From an uncultured Ruaniaceae bacterium (GTDB taxonomy: Bacteria; Actinomycetota; Actinomycetes; Actinomycetales; Beutenbergiaceae): a stretch of DNA of 12,467 nucleotides. Both the position numbers and the translations under genes were made by a program. The stretch spans positions 1 through 12,467 of the forward strand of contig CAMXUZ010000239.1 in the NCBI GenBank assembly GCA_947251855.1, given 5' to 3'. Each line of letters begins with the position of its first letter. Position 1 is the stretch's first letter. The notes under the pieces were generated by a model, which saw only the letters and a program-made list of their open reading frames with translations, was not told the DNA's origin and searched no databases. Positions 1 to 6,810 of this stretch are shown one piece after another.

Positions 1-202
1 TCCTTGAGCCTCACGAGACACGACCAAATATCGCTTCGTGGAATTTGTCTTCCTCGCAACGAAACGCTATCAGTGAGTCGCTCTTCAACACAAGAGGGTG
101 GAGAATACGGTCCATGTCATGAACACGGGGTCCTCTCCGGCAACGAGTGAAAAGCGACGCAACCGTGCTCATCGTTTACAACCAGCGCACGCTGAATTAG
201 CG
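1..202. other. Intergenic or left-edge region, no gene recognised
   Basis: I see no convincing gene here. The only long reading frame runs antisense across the start of the MocA-like gene and has no family character. The stretch looks less GC-rich than the rest of the window. A 5-bp hairpin (acgct/agcgt, 189-203) touches the stop codon of the MocA-like gene. It has no T-run behind it on the minus strand, so I do not call it a terminator. Confidence 0.5.
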
Positions 203-862
203 TCACTCCGCCTCAAATTTCAAGCGTTCTTCGGGAGTATCGACGTCGTGCCCGGTGGCCAGATCGCTGACCTCCACCAGCCTCGGGGCGTGCAGGCGAA
301 GGTAGCTCCGAGCACCGGCGTCACCTTCGAGCGACTCAAGCACGCCCACCCAGTGTTCGCGGCCGAGCAACACCGGGTGCCCGGGAACACCCTGGTAACC
401 GACCCGAGCAAGTGCCCGGCCACGACTATCCGACGGGTCGCACCCCTCATGTAAGAGTCTCTTAACGACTCTGGTATCGACGTCGGGAAGGTCAACGAGA
501 TGGATGACCGTGGCCTCGACGTCGACGCAATCACCGGCGGGATCGTAGAGCCGCTCCAAGCCGACTCGGAGCGACGTGGACATCCCCGCCGCCCAATCCG
601 GATTGATGGCGATATCCACCGGCCCCTCACCGCGCTGTACGGAACCGGCCGGGGCGGACAGGCCAGCCAGCCGCAGCGTTTGCGTAGCTGCATCGGCTTG
701 TGCGCCGAGCACGGCGAGGACGGGGTCGCACCCGGCATCGAGGAGTGCCTCGCACGCGGCTTCCACGAAACTTCGGCCGTCGGGCTGGGTCAGCAACGCC
801 TTCGGCTGACCCATCCTGCGCCCCGCGCCGGCGGCCAACACTATCCCCGCTACTCTACTCAT
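203..862 (-). CDS. MocA/CoxI-like molybdenum cofactor nucleotidyltransferase
   Basis: A 219-residue protein of the MobA-like NTP transferase family. Members such as MocA transfer a nucleotide (CTP for MocA) to molybdopterin in the cytoplasm, making the dinucleotide cofactor used by xanthine dehydrogenase-family enzymes. The N-terminal nucleotide-binding signature LAAGAGRRMGQPK lies at residues 9-21. NPDWAAGMSTSLRVGL (87-102) is the family's central motif, DLPDVD (124-129) supplies acidic residues typical of metal binding, GVPGHPVLLG (158-167) is the usual substrate loop, and DVDTPEE (206-212) is the usual C-terminal signature. Length fits the family (about 190-220). The ATG at 860-862 has a GAGG sequence five bases upstream. 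It is divergent from the transporter gene at 953. A CoxL-like molybdoenzyme subunit is encoded at 2652-5018, a plausible client. CTP versus GTP specificity cannot be fixed by eye. Confidence 0.87.
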   Translation of the reverse strand: MSRVAGIVLAAGAGRRMGQPKALLTQPDGRSFVEAACEALLDAGCDPVLAVLGAQADAATQTLRLAGLSAPAGSVQRGEGPVDIAINPDWAAGMSTSLRVGLERLYDPAGDCVDVEATVIHLVDLPDVDTRVVKRLLHEGCDPSDSRGRALARVGYQGVPGHPVLLGREHWVGVLESLEGDAGARSYLRLHAPRLVEVSDLATGHDVDTPEERLKFEAE

Positions 863-952
863 CCTCGCCTCGTGGAGTTCGCCATGTGTTGGTGCACATC
901 GTAACCCTCATTCGCCCGCTTTCCGCCGCGAACTGGGCCATCATGTAGTCGT

Positions 953-1843
953 ATGGGATCAGCGTTGACCACCATCGGATTGCCCCTCGCGCTCGGCATC
1001 ATCATGCTCGGCCTCGGGCTCACCTTAACCCCCGCGGACTTCGCTCGCGTGGTGAAGCACCCCAAGGCGGTGGTGATTGCGCTCGTGTGCCAGCTCATCG
1101 TGCTGCCTGCGCTCTGTTTCACGTTGGTGCTCGCCTTCAAGCTGCCGCCGATCCTCGCGATCGGGATGATGCTTCTCGCCGCCTCTCCTGGTGGCACGAC
1201 GGCGAATCTCTACAGTCATCTGTTTCGGGGTGACGTCGCGTTGAACATCAGCCTCACCGCCGTCAACTCGGTGCTTGCCGTGGTCACGCTACCGGTCATC
1301 ACGAATCTGGCGATCGGCTATTTCGCTCCCGATCAGCCCGGGCTCGGGTTGCAGGTTGCCAAGGCGCTGGAGGTATTCGCCATCGTGCTGGGCCCGGTAG
1401 CGATCGGGATGATCCTCCGCCGCGTCAGACCGGGATTCGCCGACGCGATGGATAGACCGGTGCGGATCGGCTCCGTGGTCATCCTCGCGGTCGTGATCGC
1501 GGGGGCCGTGGCCGCCAACTTCGAACTGTTGCGCGCGCACATCTCTTCCCTTGCCACGATCACCGTGCTGTTCTGCATAATGAGCCTGCTCGTCGGTTAC
1601 TTCGTACCGAGACTCTTCGGGGTCAAAGACGCCCAATCTCGGGCCTGCTCGTTCGAGATCGGGATCCACAACGCGACGCTTGCGATCGTGCTCGCCCAAA
1701 CGGTGATCGGCAACATGGAGATGTCGCTGCCCGCCGCGGTGTACGGGGTCCTGATGTTTTTCATCGCGCTCGGCTTCGGATTCCTCCTGCCTCGGCGAAA
1801 CCCGGCGGAGACGGTCCACGCAACGGGAGCAACCCCGGCTTAG
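953..1843 (+). CDS. Bile acid:sodium symporter (BASS) family transporter
   Basis: A 296-residue inner-membrane protein, almost wholly hydrophobic, with about nine to ten membrane segments. Family marks are GLTLTPADF (22-30) after the first segment, the PGGTTANL core (79-86) that matches the conserved PGGTxSN sodium-site region, RGDVALNISLTAVNS (92-106), and EIGIHNATLA (235-244), matching the family's E-G-x-x-N motif. Family members carry organic anions such as bile acids, pantoate or 2-oxo acids with sodium, so bile acid need not be the substrate here. The start is ATG at 953. No clear Shine-Dalgarno sequence precedes it, and an ATG at 944 is followed at once by a stop, so translation may be weak or leaderless. 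The nucleotidyltransferase-fold gene starts 21 bases after its stop on the same strand, so the two are probably co-transcribed. Confidence 0.88.
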   Translation: MGSALTTIGLPLALGIIMLGLGLTLTPADFARVVKHPKAVVIALVCQLIVLPALCFTLVLAFKLPPILAIGMMLLAASPGGTTANLYSHLFRGDVALNISLTAVNSVLAVVTLPVITNLAIGYFAPDQPGLGLQVAKALEVFAIVLGPVAIGMILRRVRPGFADAMDRPVRIGSVVILAVVIAGAVAANFELLRAHISSLATITVLFCIMSLLVGYFVPRLFGVKDAQSRACSFEIGIHNATLAIVLAQTVIGNMEMSLPAAVYGVLMFFIALGFGFLLPRRNPAETVHATGATPA

Positions 1844-1864
1844 GTCCTGTGGGAGGCTGGCGGG

Positions 1865-2629
1865 ATGAAGGATCCACGCGAGGGGCTGAACCCGGACGGA
1901 ACGATCCGCACGGGCGCAGGTCGGCGCCGGGTGCCGCCGGAGTTCGCACCGGTCCTGAGCGCGGCGACGCGGGCGCTGCAAGCGGTATCGGGCGGGGCGG
2001 CGGAGTTGCACCTGTACGGTTCCGTCGCGAACGGAACGGCGCAGCCAGGAATCTCTGATGTGGATCTCCTCGCCATCAACGTTCCCCCGGGCTGGTGCCA
2101 GCGCACAAGTGTCGAGCTCACCGCGCGGTTCTCTCACGTGTGCCGCGGCGTGGACATCGGCGAGGGCACGAGCGGCGATTTCCTCAGCGGCGACGACGAG
2201 GCCTACGGGAACCGCGTCTTCCTCCGGCACTATTGCCTGCCGCTCGCGGGCGGGAACGTTCTGCGGCCCTCGGGCGCTTTCCTCGGCGATGCTCGCGCTG
2301 CGCGCGGATTCAACGGCGACATCGGCATCAGGCTCGCGCGGTGGCGCTCCGGCTCGCCCACCGCGCGTAGCGTTGCCCGGAAAACGCTGTTCGCGGCGGC
2401 GGGAGCGATGAGCGTGCTGAACCACACGTGGACCACCGACCGCCGGGACGCTGTGCGCCTGTGGGCGGGCATCGAACCGGCACGCGCCCCGGAGCTCGCG
2501 GCGCTAGTTCCCTGGGCCGAGGGCGAGGAGGAACCGGCGACCTCGGAACTCACCGAAGCGCTTTCACCGGGTGGGATTGTTACGAGCGTCGTCGAGCAGT
2601 TTCGATCCGCTGTCGGCCTCTGGCCCTGA
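1865..2629 (+). CDS. Nucleotidyltransferase-fold protein of unknown substrate
   Basis: A 254-residue soluble protein with the catalytic signature of the polymerase-beta/kanamycin nucleotidyltransferase fold: YGSVANG (51-57), then SDVDLLAI (64-71), giving the G-S and the D-x-D metal ligands (D65, D67). D97 in GVDIGEG is a plausible third acidic ligand. Aminoglycoside adenylyltransferases and MNT-type antitoxins share this signature, but I do not recognise a specific resistance enzyme, and the protein is far longer than a minimal MNT domain. The C-terminal half (about 150-254) looks helical and carries no motif I know. A GGGAGG Shine-Dalgarno lies about eight bases before the ATG. It follows the BASS transporter gene by 21 bases and converges on the dehydrogenase gene, whose stop is 22 bases away. 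The nucleotidyltransferase fold is fairly sure; the substrate is unknown. Confidence 0.8.
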   Translation: MKDPREGLNPDGTIRTGAGRRRVPPEFAPVLSAATRALQAVSGGAAELHLYGSVANGTAQPGISDVDLLAINVPPGWCQRTSVELTARFSHVCRGVDIGEGTSGDFLSGDDEAYGNRVFLRHYCLPLAGGNVLRPSGAFLGDARAARGFNGDIGIRLARWRSGSPTARSVARKTLFAAAGAMSVLNHTWTTDRRDAVRLWAGIEPARAPELAALVPWAEGEEEPATSELTEALSPGGIVTSVVEQFRSAVGLWP

Positions 2630-2651
2630 GCTCTCCTCCCATCGCCCGCGC

Positions 2652-5018
2652 CTACCGCTCGGTTCGAGACTCCGCGTGCTGGATCGCTGCCCACACCCGG
2701 TGCGGGGTGGCGGGCATGTCCAATGCGTCAACCCCGAACGGCGCGAGCGCATCGACGACGGCGTTCATCACCGCCGGCGTGGAGGCGATGGAGCCGGACT
2801 CCCCCGCCCCCTTGGCACCGAGGGAATTCACCGGTGAGGGGGTCACCGTGTGGTCGAGGGTCAGCCGCGGGATCTCGCGAGCGCCGGGCACCAGGTACTC
2901 GCTCATGGCCGCCGAGAGTAACGTTCCCTCGTCGTCGTAGGCGGCCTCCTCGTATAGCGCCTGCCCGATCCCCTGCGCGATCCCCCCGTGCATCTGCCCG
3001 TCAACGAGCGCCGGATTGATGATCACTCCGCAGTCATCGATCCCGTAGTACTCCGCGATTCTCACCTGACCCGTCTCGGTGTCCACCTCGACAACGCACA
3101 CGTGGGTCCCGAAGGGGTACGTGAAGTTCGGCGGGTCGAAGAACTGTTCCTCCGACAGGCCCGGTTCCATCCCCGCGGGCAGGTCGGCTGCGAGATATGC
3201 GCTCCCGGCGACCTCCTGGATCGTCACCGTGCTGCCCGGGATCCCCTTGACCGAGAACCTTCCGGATTCGAACTCGATATCCTCCTCGGCTGCTTCCAGG
3301 ATGTGCGCGGCGAGGACCTTCGCCTTCCTCAACACTTTCTCGGAAGCCAGGTGCACGGCGGTCCCGCCCACGGCCACCGACCGTGAACCATAGGTATCCA
3401 ACCCGTACGGCGCCGCCTCGGTGTCACCGTGGACCACCTCGACGTCGTCGAACGACACGCCGAGCGTGTCCGCGACGATCTGCGACCACGTCGTCACGTG
3501 GCCCTGACCGTGCGGGGAGGTTCCCGTGACGACCTGGACGACACCGCTCGACAGCATCCGGACGCTCGCCATCTCCCACCCCGGCGCGCCCAGGCGCAAC
3601 GCAGCGGTCATCCGGGATGGCGAGAGTCCGCCGTTCTCGGTGTAGCTGCACAATCCGATGCCGATCTGGACGGGGTCGCGGCGGTCCCTGCGGCGTTGCT
3701 GCTCCTCCCGCCAGCCGCGGTAGTCGGCGAGTTCCAGGACCCGATCGAGGGCCTGCTCGTAGTTACCCGAATCCATCTCTAGTCCCGAGGGAGTTGGGGC
3801 GCCGCTATCGAATGGCGGGTGGTAGTTGATCCGGCGCAACTCGGCGGGGTCCATCTCGAGTTTCCGGGCTAAGGCATCCATCGCCCGTTCGACGCCGTAG
3901 ATACCCTCGGTGCGCCCCGCTCCGCGGTAGGAATCGGTGGGAGTCTTGTTCGTGAAAACGCCGATGCTCTGAATAGCGAACGCCTCGAAGGTGTACACGC
4001 CGGGGAAGATGAACGCGCTGAGGAGCGGGATCCCCGGGGTGAGCAGCTGCAGGTAGGCGCCCATGTCAGCGAATAGCCGCACCCTCATTCCGAGCAGCTT
4101 CCCCGCCTTGGTCGCGGCGAGTTCCACATACTGCACCTGACCACGGCCGTGCGTCATCGTTTGGCTGTCCTCGGATCGGTCGGCCACCCATGTGATCGGG
4201 CGGGCGAGCTTACGGGCGAGCACTAACGCGATGCACTCCTCGGGATAGACGTTGAGCTTTCCGCCGAACCCGCCGCCGACGTCGGGCGCGACGACGCGGA
4301 GTTTGTGTTCGGCAACTCCGCACACCCCCGCGATGACGCTGCGAAGGATGTGCGGAATCTGGGTCGAGGAGTACAGGGTGAAGCCGTCCTTGGCCGGCTC
4401 CGGGGCGGCGAGCACTGCTCGGGGTTCGAGCGGGGTCGGTTGCAGACGCTGCTGGACTAGCCGTTCTTTGATCGTCACCTCGGCGTTCGCGAATGCCGCG
4501 TCGATATCACCGTTCTCCAATTCCCACGTGTAACACTCATTGGTGCCGAGCTCGGCGTGGACGAAGGTGGTGCTTTCCAACGATTCTTCGACGTCGATGA
4601 GGACCTCGCGCCGTTCATACTCCACCTCCACCAGATCGAGCGCGTCTCGGGCCGTCGCTCGGTCCCTCGCGACGGCCACCGCCACCGCTTCCCCGGCGAA
4701 GCGCGCGACATCGACCGCCATGGGCAGGTGATCGGGCAGTTTGATGTCTTCCGTGACGGGCCAGGCGGTGGGAATGGAGGACCACTCGTTCTGCAGATCG
4801 GCTCCTGTGAAGACCGCGGCGACCCCGGGCAGCTCCCGCGCGGCCCCCGCGTCGATGGATACGATCCTCGCGTGGGCGACGGGGCTTCTGAGAACTGCCA
4901 CGTGCAGCGTGCCCGGCAATCGGATATTGTCGGTCCATCTTGTGCGCCCGGTGAGAAGAGCGAAGTCTTCCTTCCGCGACATCGATGTACCCATCGTCTG
5001 CTGAACTGTCTCCACCAT
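2652..5018 (-). CDS. Xanthine dehydrogenase family molybdopterin-binding large subunit, CoxL form-II-like
   Basis: A 788-residue molybdenum hydroxylase large subunit. The family hydroxylates a carbon of aldehydes or N-heterocycles using water, passing electrons to FeS and FAD subunits. Positions below count from the upstream ATG at 5021. The aldehyde oxidase a/b hammerhead domain covers about 25-140 and the molybdopterin-binding region follows. Cofactor motifs are PDVGGGFGGK (246-255), GQGH (505-508), GDT...GSRS (532-548) and GAKGAGESG (735-743), where E741 is the expected catalytic base. The active-site loop is SYRGAGR (364-370), close to the AYRGAGR loop of form II and unlike the AYRCSFR loop of true CO dehydrogenase. 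Two adjacent ATGs exist; the second (5016-5018) is six bases from a GAGGAG Shine-Dalgarno (5025-5030) and the first only three, so I chose the second. No small FeS or medium FAD subunit lies beside it. Substrate unknown; an N-heterocycle would fit the operon. Confidence 0.93.
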   Translation of the reverse strand: MVETVQQTMGTSMSRKEDFALLTGRTRWTDNIRLPGTLHVAVLRSPVAHARIVSIDAGAARELPGVAAVFTGADLQNEWSSIPTAWPVTEDIKLPDHLPMAVDVARFAGEAVAVAVARDRATARDALDLVEVEYERREVLIDVEESLESTTFVHAELGTNECYTWELENGDIDAAFANAEVTIKERLVQQRLQPTPLEPRAVLAAPEPAKDGFTLYSSTQIPHILRSVIAGVCGVAEHKLRVVAPDVGGGFGGKLNVYPEECIALVLARKLARPITWVADRSEDSQTMTHGRGQVQYVELAATKAGKLLGMRVRLFADMGAYLQLLTPGIPLLSAFIFPGVYTFEAFAIQSIGVFTNKTPTDSYRGAGRTEGIYGVERAMDALARKLEMDPAELRRINYHPPFDSGAPTPSGLEMDSGNYEQALDRVLELADYRGWREEQQRRRDRRDPVQIGIGLCSYTENGGLSPSRMTAALRLGAPGWEMASVRMLSSGVVQVVTGTSPHGQGHVTTWSQIVADTLGVSFDDVEVVHGDTEAAPYGLDTYGSRSVAVGGTAVHLASEKVLRKAKVLAAHILEAAEEDIEFESGRFSVKGIPGSTVTIQEVAGSAYLAADLPAGMEPGLSEEQFFDPPNFTYPFGTHVCVVEVDTETGQVRIAEYYGIDDCGVIINPALVDGQMHGGIAQGIGQALYEEAAYDDEGTLLSAAMSEYLVPGAREIPRLTLDHTVTPSPVNSLGAKGAGESGSIASTPAVMNAVVDALAPFGVDALDMPATPHRVWAAIQHAESRTER

Positions 5019-5154
5019 CATTGGCTCCTCATCGACGTTCTTGACGAGGACTCTATCTCAAAGGGTGGAATGTCTCACCTAAAAGTTTCACTTCGCCGCC
5101 CGTCCCTGGCGCGCGTTCTGCCGCGGCGTAGAGAACGTCGATGCGATCGCCTGT
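5019..5154 (-). promoter_or_regulatory. Possible promoter upstream of the dehydrogenase gene
   Basis: The gap between the biotin carboxylase gene and the dehydrogenase gene holds a moderate sigma-70-like promoter on the minus strand: -35 GTGAGA (5073-5078), a 17-base spacer, and -10 TAGAGT (5050-5055). Transcription would start near 5043 and leave a leader of about 25 bases ending in the GAGGAG ribosome site. A 12-bp inverted repeat arm (5030-5041) sits just at the predicted start site. Each hexamer matches the consensus at four of six positions, so this is suggestive only. It would let the dehydrogenase be transcribed apart from the five-gene carboxylase block. Confidence 0.35.
5030..5143. 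repeat. 12-bp perfect inverted repeat flanking the accC-dehydrogenase gap
   Basis: The arm CATCGACGTTCT at 5030-5041 is perfectly complementary in inverted orientation to AGAACGTCGATG at 5132-5143, with 90 bases between. The two arms almost bracket the intergenic space. They could be paired operator sites for a looping regulator, or the stem of a long-range RNA structure. A 12-bp match within 130 bases is unlikely by chance locally, although a few such pairs are expected somewhere in a 12-kb window. Confidence 0.45.
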
Positions 5155-6531
5155 CTACATCGAATCCGGAAATGACTTCGGTAGCCACGTGTTCTCCAAC
5201 CAGTTCGTCGTCACTGGCCCGTTCCGCAGGTCGGCTGCCCGCAATAGTTCCAGATGCAGGTCTCGGGTGGTGAGGATTCCATCGATATGGAGCTCGCTGA
5301 GCGCTTGTGCCCCTCGCGCGAGCGCCGCCTCCCGGTCCCTCCCGTGCACGATGATCTTCGCGACGAGGGAATCGTAATAGGGCGGCACCTCTCCGCCGGC
5401 AACGACCCCCGCATCTACACGCACCCCGGGCCCTCCGGGTGGGTCGAACGCGGTTAGCGTGCCCGGCGAGGGGAAGAAGTCTTGCTGGGGATTCTCGGCG
5501 TTGATGCGGAATTGGATCGCCGCCCCCTGGATCGTGATGTCCTCTTGGGCGACCGAGAGTTGCCTGCCCGCAGCGATGTGCAGTTGCTCTGCCACGAGGT
5601 CGATGCCGGAAATTTCCTCCGTGATGGGGTGTTCCACCTGGATCCGCGTGTTCATCTCGATGAAGTAGAACTCCTCACCGTCGACGATGAATTCCACCGT
5701 TCCTGCCCCCTCGTAGCCGATCTCGGCGACGAGCCGAACCGCAGCCGATGTGATCGCTTCGCGCAGGTGCGGTGCCAGACCCGGCGCCGGTGCTTCTTCG
5801 ATGAGTTTTTGCCGGCGCCGCTGCACAGAACAGTCCCGCTCGAACACGTGGATGACGTTCCCGTGCGTGTCACCGAGGATCTGAACCTCGATGTGTCGCG
5901 CATCAAGGACCGCCTTCTCCAGGTAGATCGCCGGGTCGCCGAATGCCGATCGCGCCTCCGCCTGCGCCGCGGGAATCACCTCGCGAAGTTCATCGGCGTC
6001 TGCGACGACGCGGATCCCCTTCCCTCCCCCGCCGGCTGATGCTTTCACCAGGACGGGGTAGCCGAGGTCTTCGGCCGCCGCTGCGGCCGCTTCGACGCCG
6101 CTGAGCACCTCAGTGCCCGGAACGATGGGCACGCCGGCCCGTTCTGCGGTGCGGCGCGCGAGCGCCTTATCGCCCATCTCCTCGATGACGTTCGCTGCCG
6201 GCCCCACAAACGTCAATCCCGATTCGGCGACCCGGCGGGAGAACTCGGGTCGTTCCGCGAGAAAGCCGTAGCCCGGATGCACGTAGGTGCAGCCGCTACT
6301 CTTCGCCGCCGAAATGATCGCGTCGATGTTGAGATAGGACTTCGTCGCGGGTGAGGCACCAATGTGCACAGCGTCGTCCGCCAATTCGACCCAGCGGGCG
6401 TCTTCGTCGACGTCAGAAAACACCGCGACGGCTTCCCACCCGATCGAATGAGCAGCTCGGATTATTCGAAGAGCGATTTCGCCGCGGTTTGCGATAAGAA
6501 CCCGGGCGGGCGAACCGTGGATCTCACTCAT
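5155..6531 (-). CDS. Biotin carboxylase subunit, partner of a urea-carboxylase-like module
   Basis: A 458-residue AccC-type biotin carboxylase, which uses ATP and bicarbonate to carboxylate the biotin of a carrier protein. The N-terminal domain begins RVLIANRGEIALRIIRAA (10-27). YVHPGYGFLAE (83-93) is the family signature. ATP-grasp residues include K122 in MGDKALAR, the glycine loop KASAGGGGKG (163-172), H213 in ARHIEVQILGD, and K242 in RRRQKLIEE. IEMNTRIQVEHPITEE (291-306) carries the metal- and biotin-site residues. The canonical AIECRINAED stretch is AIQFRINAEN (338-347) here. Length matches stand-alone AccC (about 450). Its start overlaps the stop of the carrier gene as ATGA (6528-6531), so translation is coupled. 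No acetyl-CoA carboxylase carboxyltransferase is nearby; the co-encoded AHS1/AHS2 proteins are the likely acceptor half. An accC label would describe the domain but not the probable pathway. Confidence 0.93.
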   Translation of the reverse strand: MSEIHGSPARVLIANRGEIALRIIRAAHSIGWEAVAVFSDVDEDARWVELADDAVHIGASPATKSYLNIDAIISAAKSSGCTYVHPGYGFLAERPEFSRRVAESGLTFVGPAANVIEEMGDKALARRTAERAGVPIVPGTEVLSGVEAAAAAAEDLGYPVLVKASAGGGGKGIRVVADADELREVIPAAQAEARSAFGDPAIYLEKAVLDARHIEVQILGDTHGNVIHVFERDCSVQRRRQKLIEEAPAPGLAPHLREAITSAAVRLVAEIGYEGAGTVEFIVDGEEFYFIEMNTRIQVEHPITEEISGIDLVAEQLHIAAGRQLSVAQEDITIQGAAIQFRINAENPQQDFFPSPGTLTAFDPPGGPGVRVDAGVVAGGEVPPYYDSLVAKIIVHGRDREAALARGAQALSELHIDGILTTRDLHLELLRAADLRNGPVTTNWLENTWLPKSFPDSM

Positions 6532-6761
6532 CGGAGCGTGGCGATCTCTTGGCCCGCGCTCACTTCAGCCTCATCCTCTACGAGGAACTCTGCGATGGTG
6601 CCCGCTGCCGTCGACTTCAGTTCCGTGTAGGTCTTCATCACCTCGATGAGGCCGATGACCTGCCCCTCCTCGACCTCATCGCCGTCCACCACGTATTCGG
6701 GCTCATCGGGTGCTGGGCGACGATAGAAGACTCCTGGAAGTGGCGTGTTGATCGTGGCCAT
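6528..6761 (-). CDS. Stand-alone biotin carboxyl carrier protein (biotinyl domain)
   Basis: A 77-residue protein that is little more than one biotinyl/lipoyl domain. It would carry carboxybiotin from the biotin carboxylase to the carboxyltransferase. The attachment motif is EVMKT (40-44) with K43 the expected biotinylated lysine, against EAMKM in classical AccB. The hammerhead fold is visible: TPLPGVF near the start, GDEVEEGQVIGLIEVMKT in the middle, and the mirrored half EDEAEVSAGQEIATLR at the end. It lacks the N-terminal extension of E. coli AccB (156 residues). An AAAGGA ribosome site lies about six bases before the ATG. The AHS2 gene ends 49 bases upstream and the biotin carboxylase gene overlaps by four bases. 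From memory, VMKT-type carriers accompany LamB/YcsF-KipI-KipA clusters. Confidence 0.92.
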   Translation of the reverse strand: MATINTPLPGVFYRRPAPDEPEYVVDGDEVEEGQVIGLIEVMKTYTELKSTAAGTIAEFLVEDEAEVSAGQEIATLR

Positions 6762-6810
6762 AACGCGTCCTTTCTACAATTCTTTCCGCGGCGTGGGTTC
6801 CCTACGCCCG

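Noticed and set aside
189..203. Hairpin acgct-gaatt-agcgt at the end of the MocA-like gene as a terminator
   Set aside because: The stem is only 5 bp and the minus-strand sequence after it has no T-run.
884..899. ATGTG-TTGGTG-CACAT palindrome in the divergent MocA/BASS intergenic region as an operator
   Set aside because: Five-base arms with a six-base centre are common by chance, and no regulator gene or second copy supports it.
1289..2425. Long minus-strand open frame (378 codons) opposite the BASS and nucleotidyltransferase genes
   Set aside because: Its translation is rich in Arg, Asp and Pro with no domain. It is an antisense shadow of two well-supported genes in GC-rich DNA.
2652..5018. 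Aerobic carbon monoxide dehydrogenase (form I CoxL)
   Set aside because: The active-site loop is SYRGAGR, lacking the cysteine of AYRCSFR that binds copper, and coxM and coxS are absent.
4557..5273. Plus-strand open frame of 238 codons across the dehydrogenase start and the intergenic gap
   Set aside because: It is antisense to conserved coding sequence at both ends, with low-complexity Arg-rich translation and no motif.
5155..6761. Biotin carboxylase and carrier as housekeeping acetyl-CoA carboxylase
   Set aside because: No carboxyltransferase alpha or beta gene is present, the carrier is minimal with EVMKT, and both genes are packed into a LamB/YcsF-AHS1-AHS2 block.
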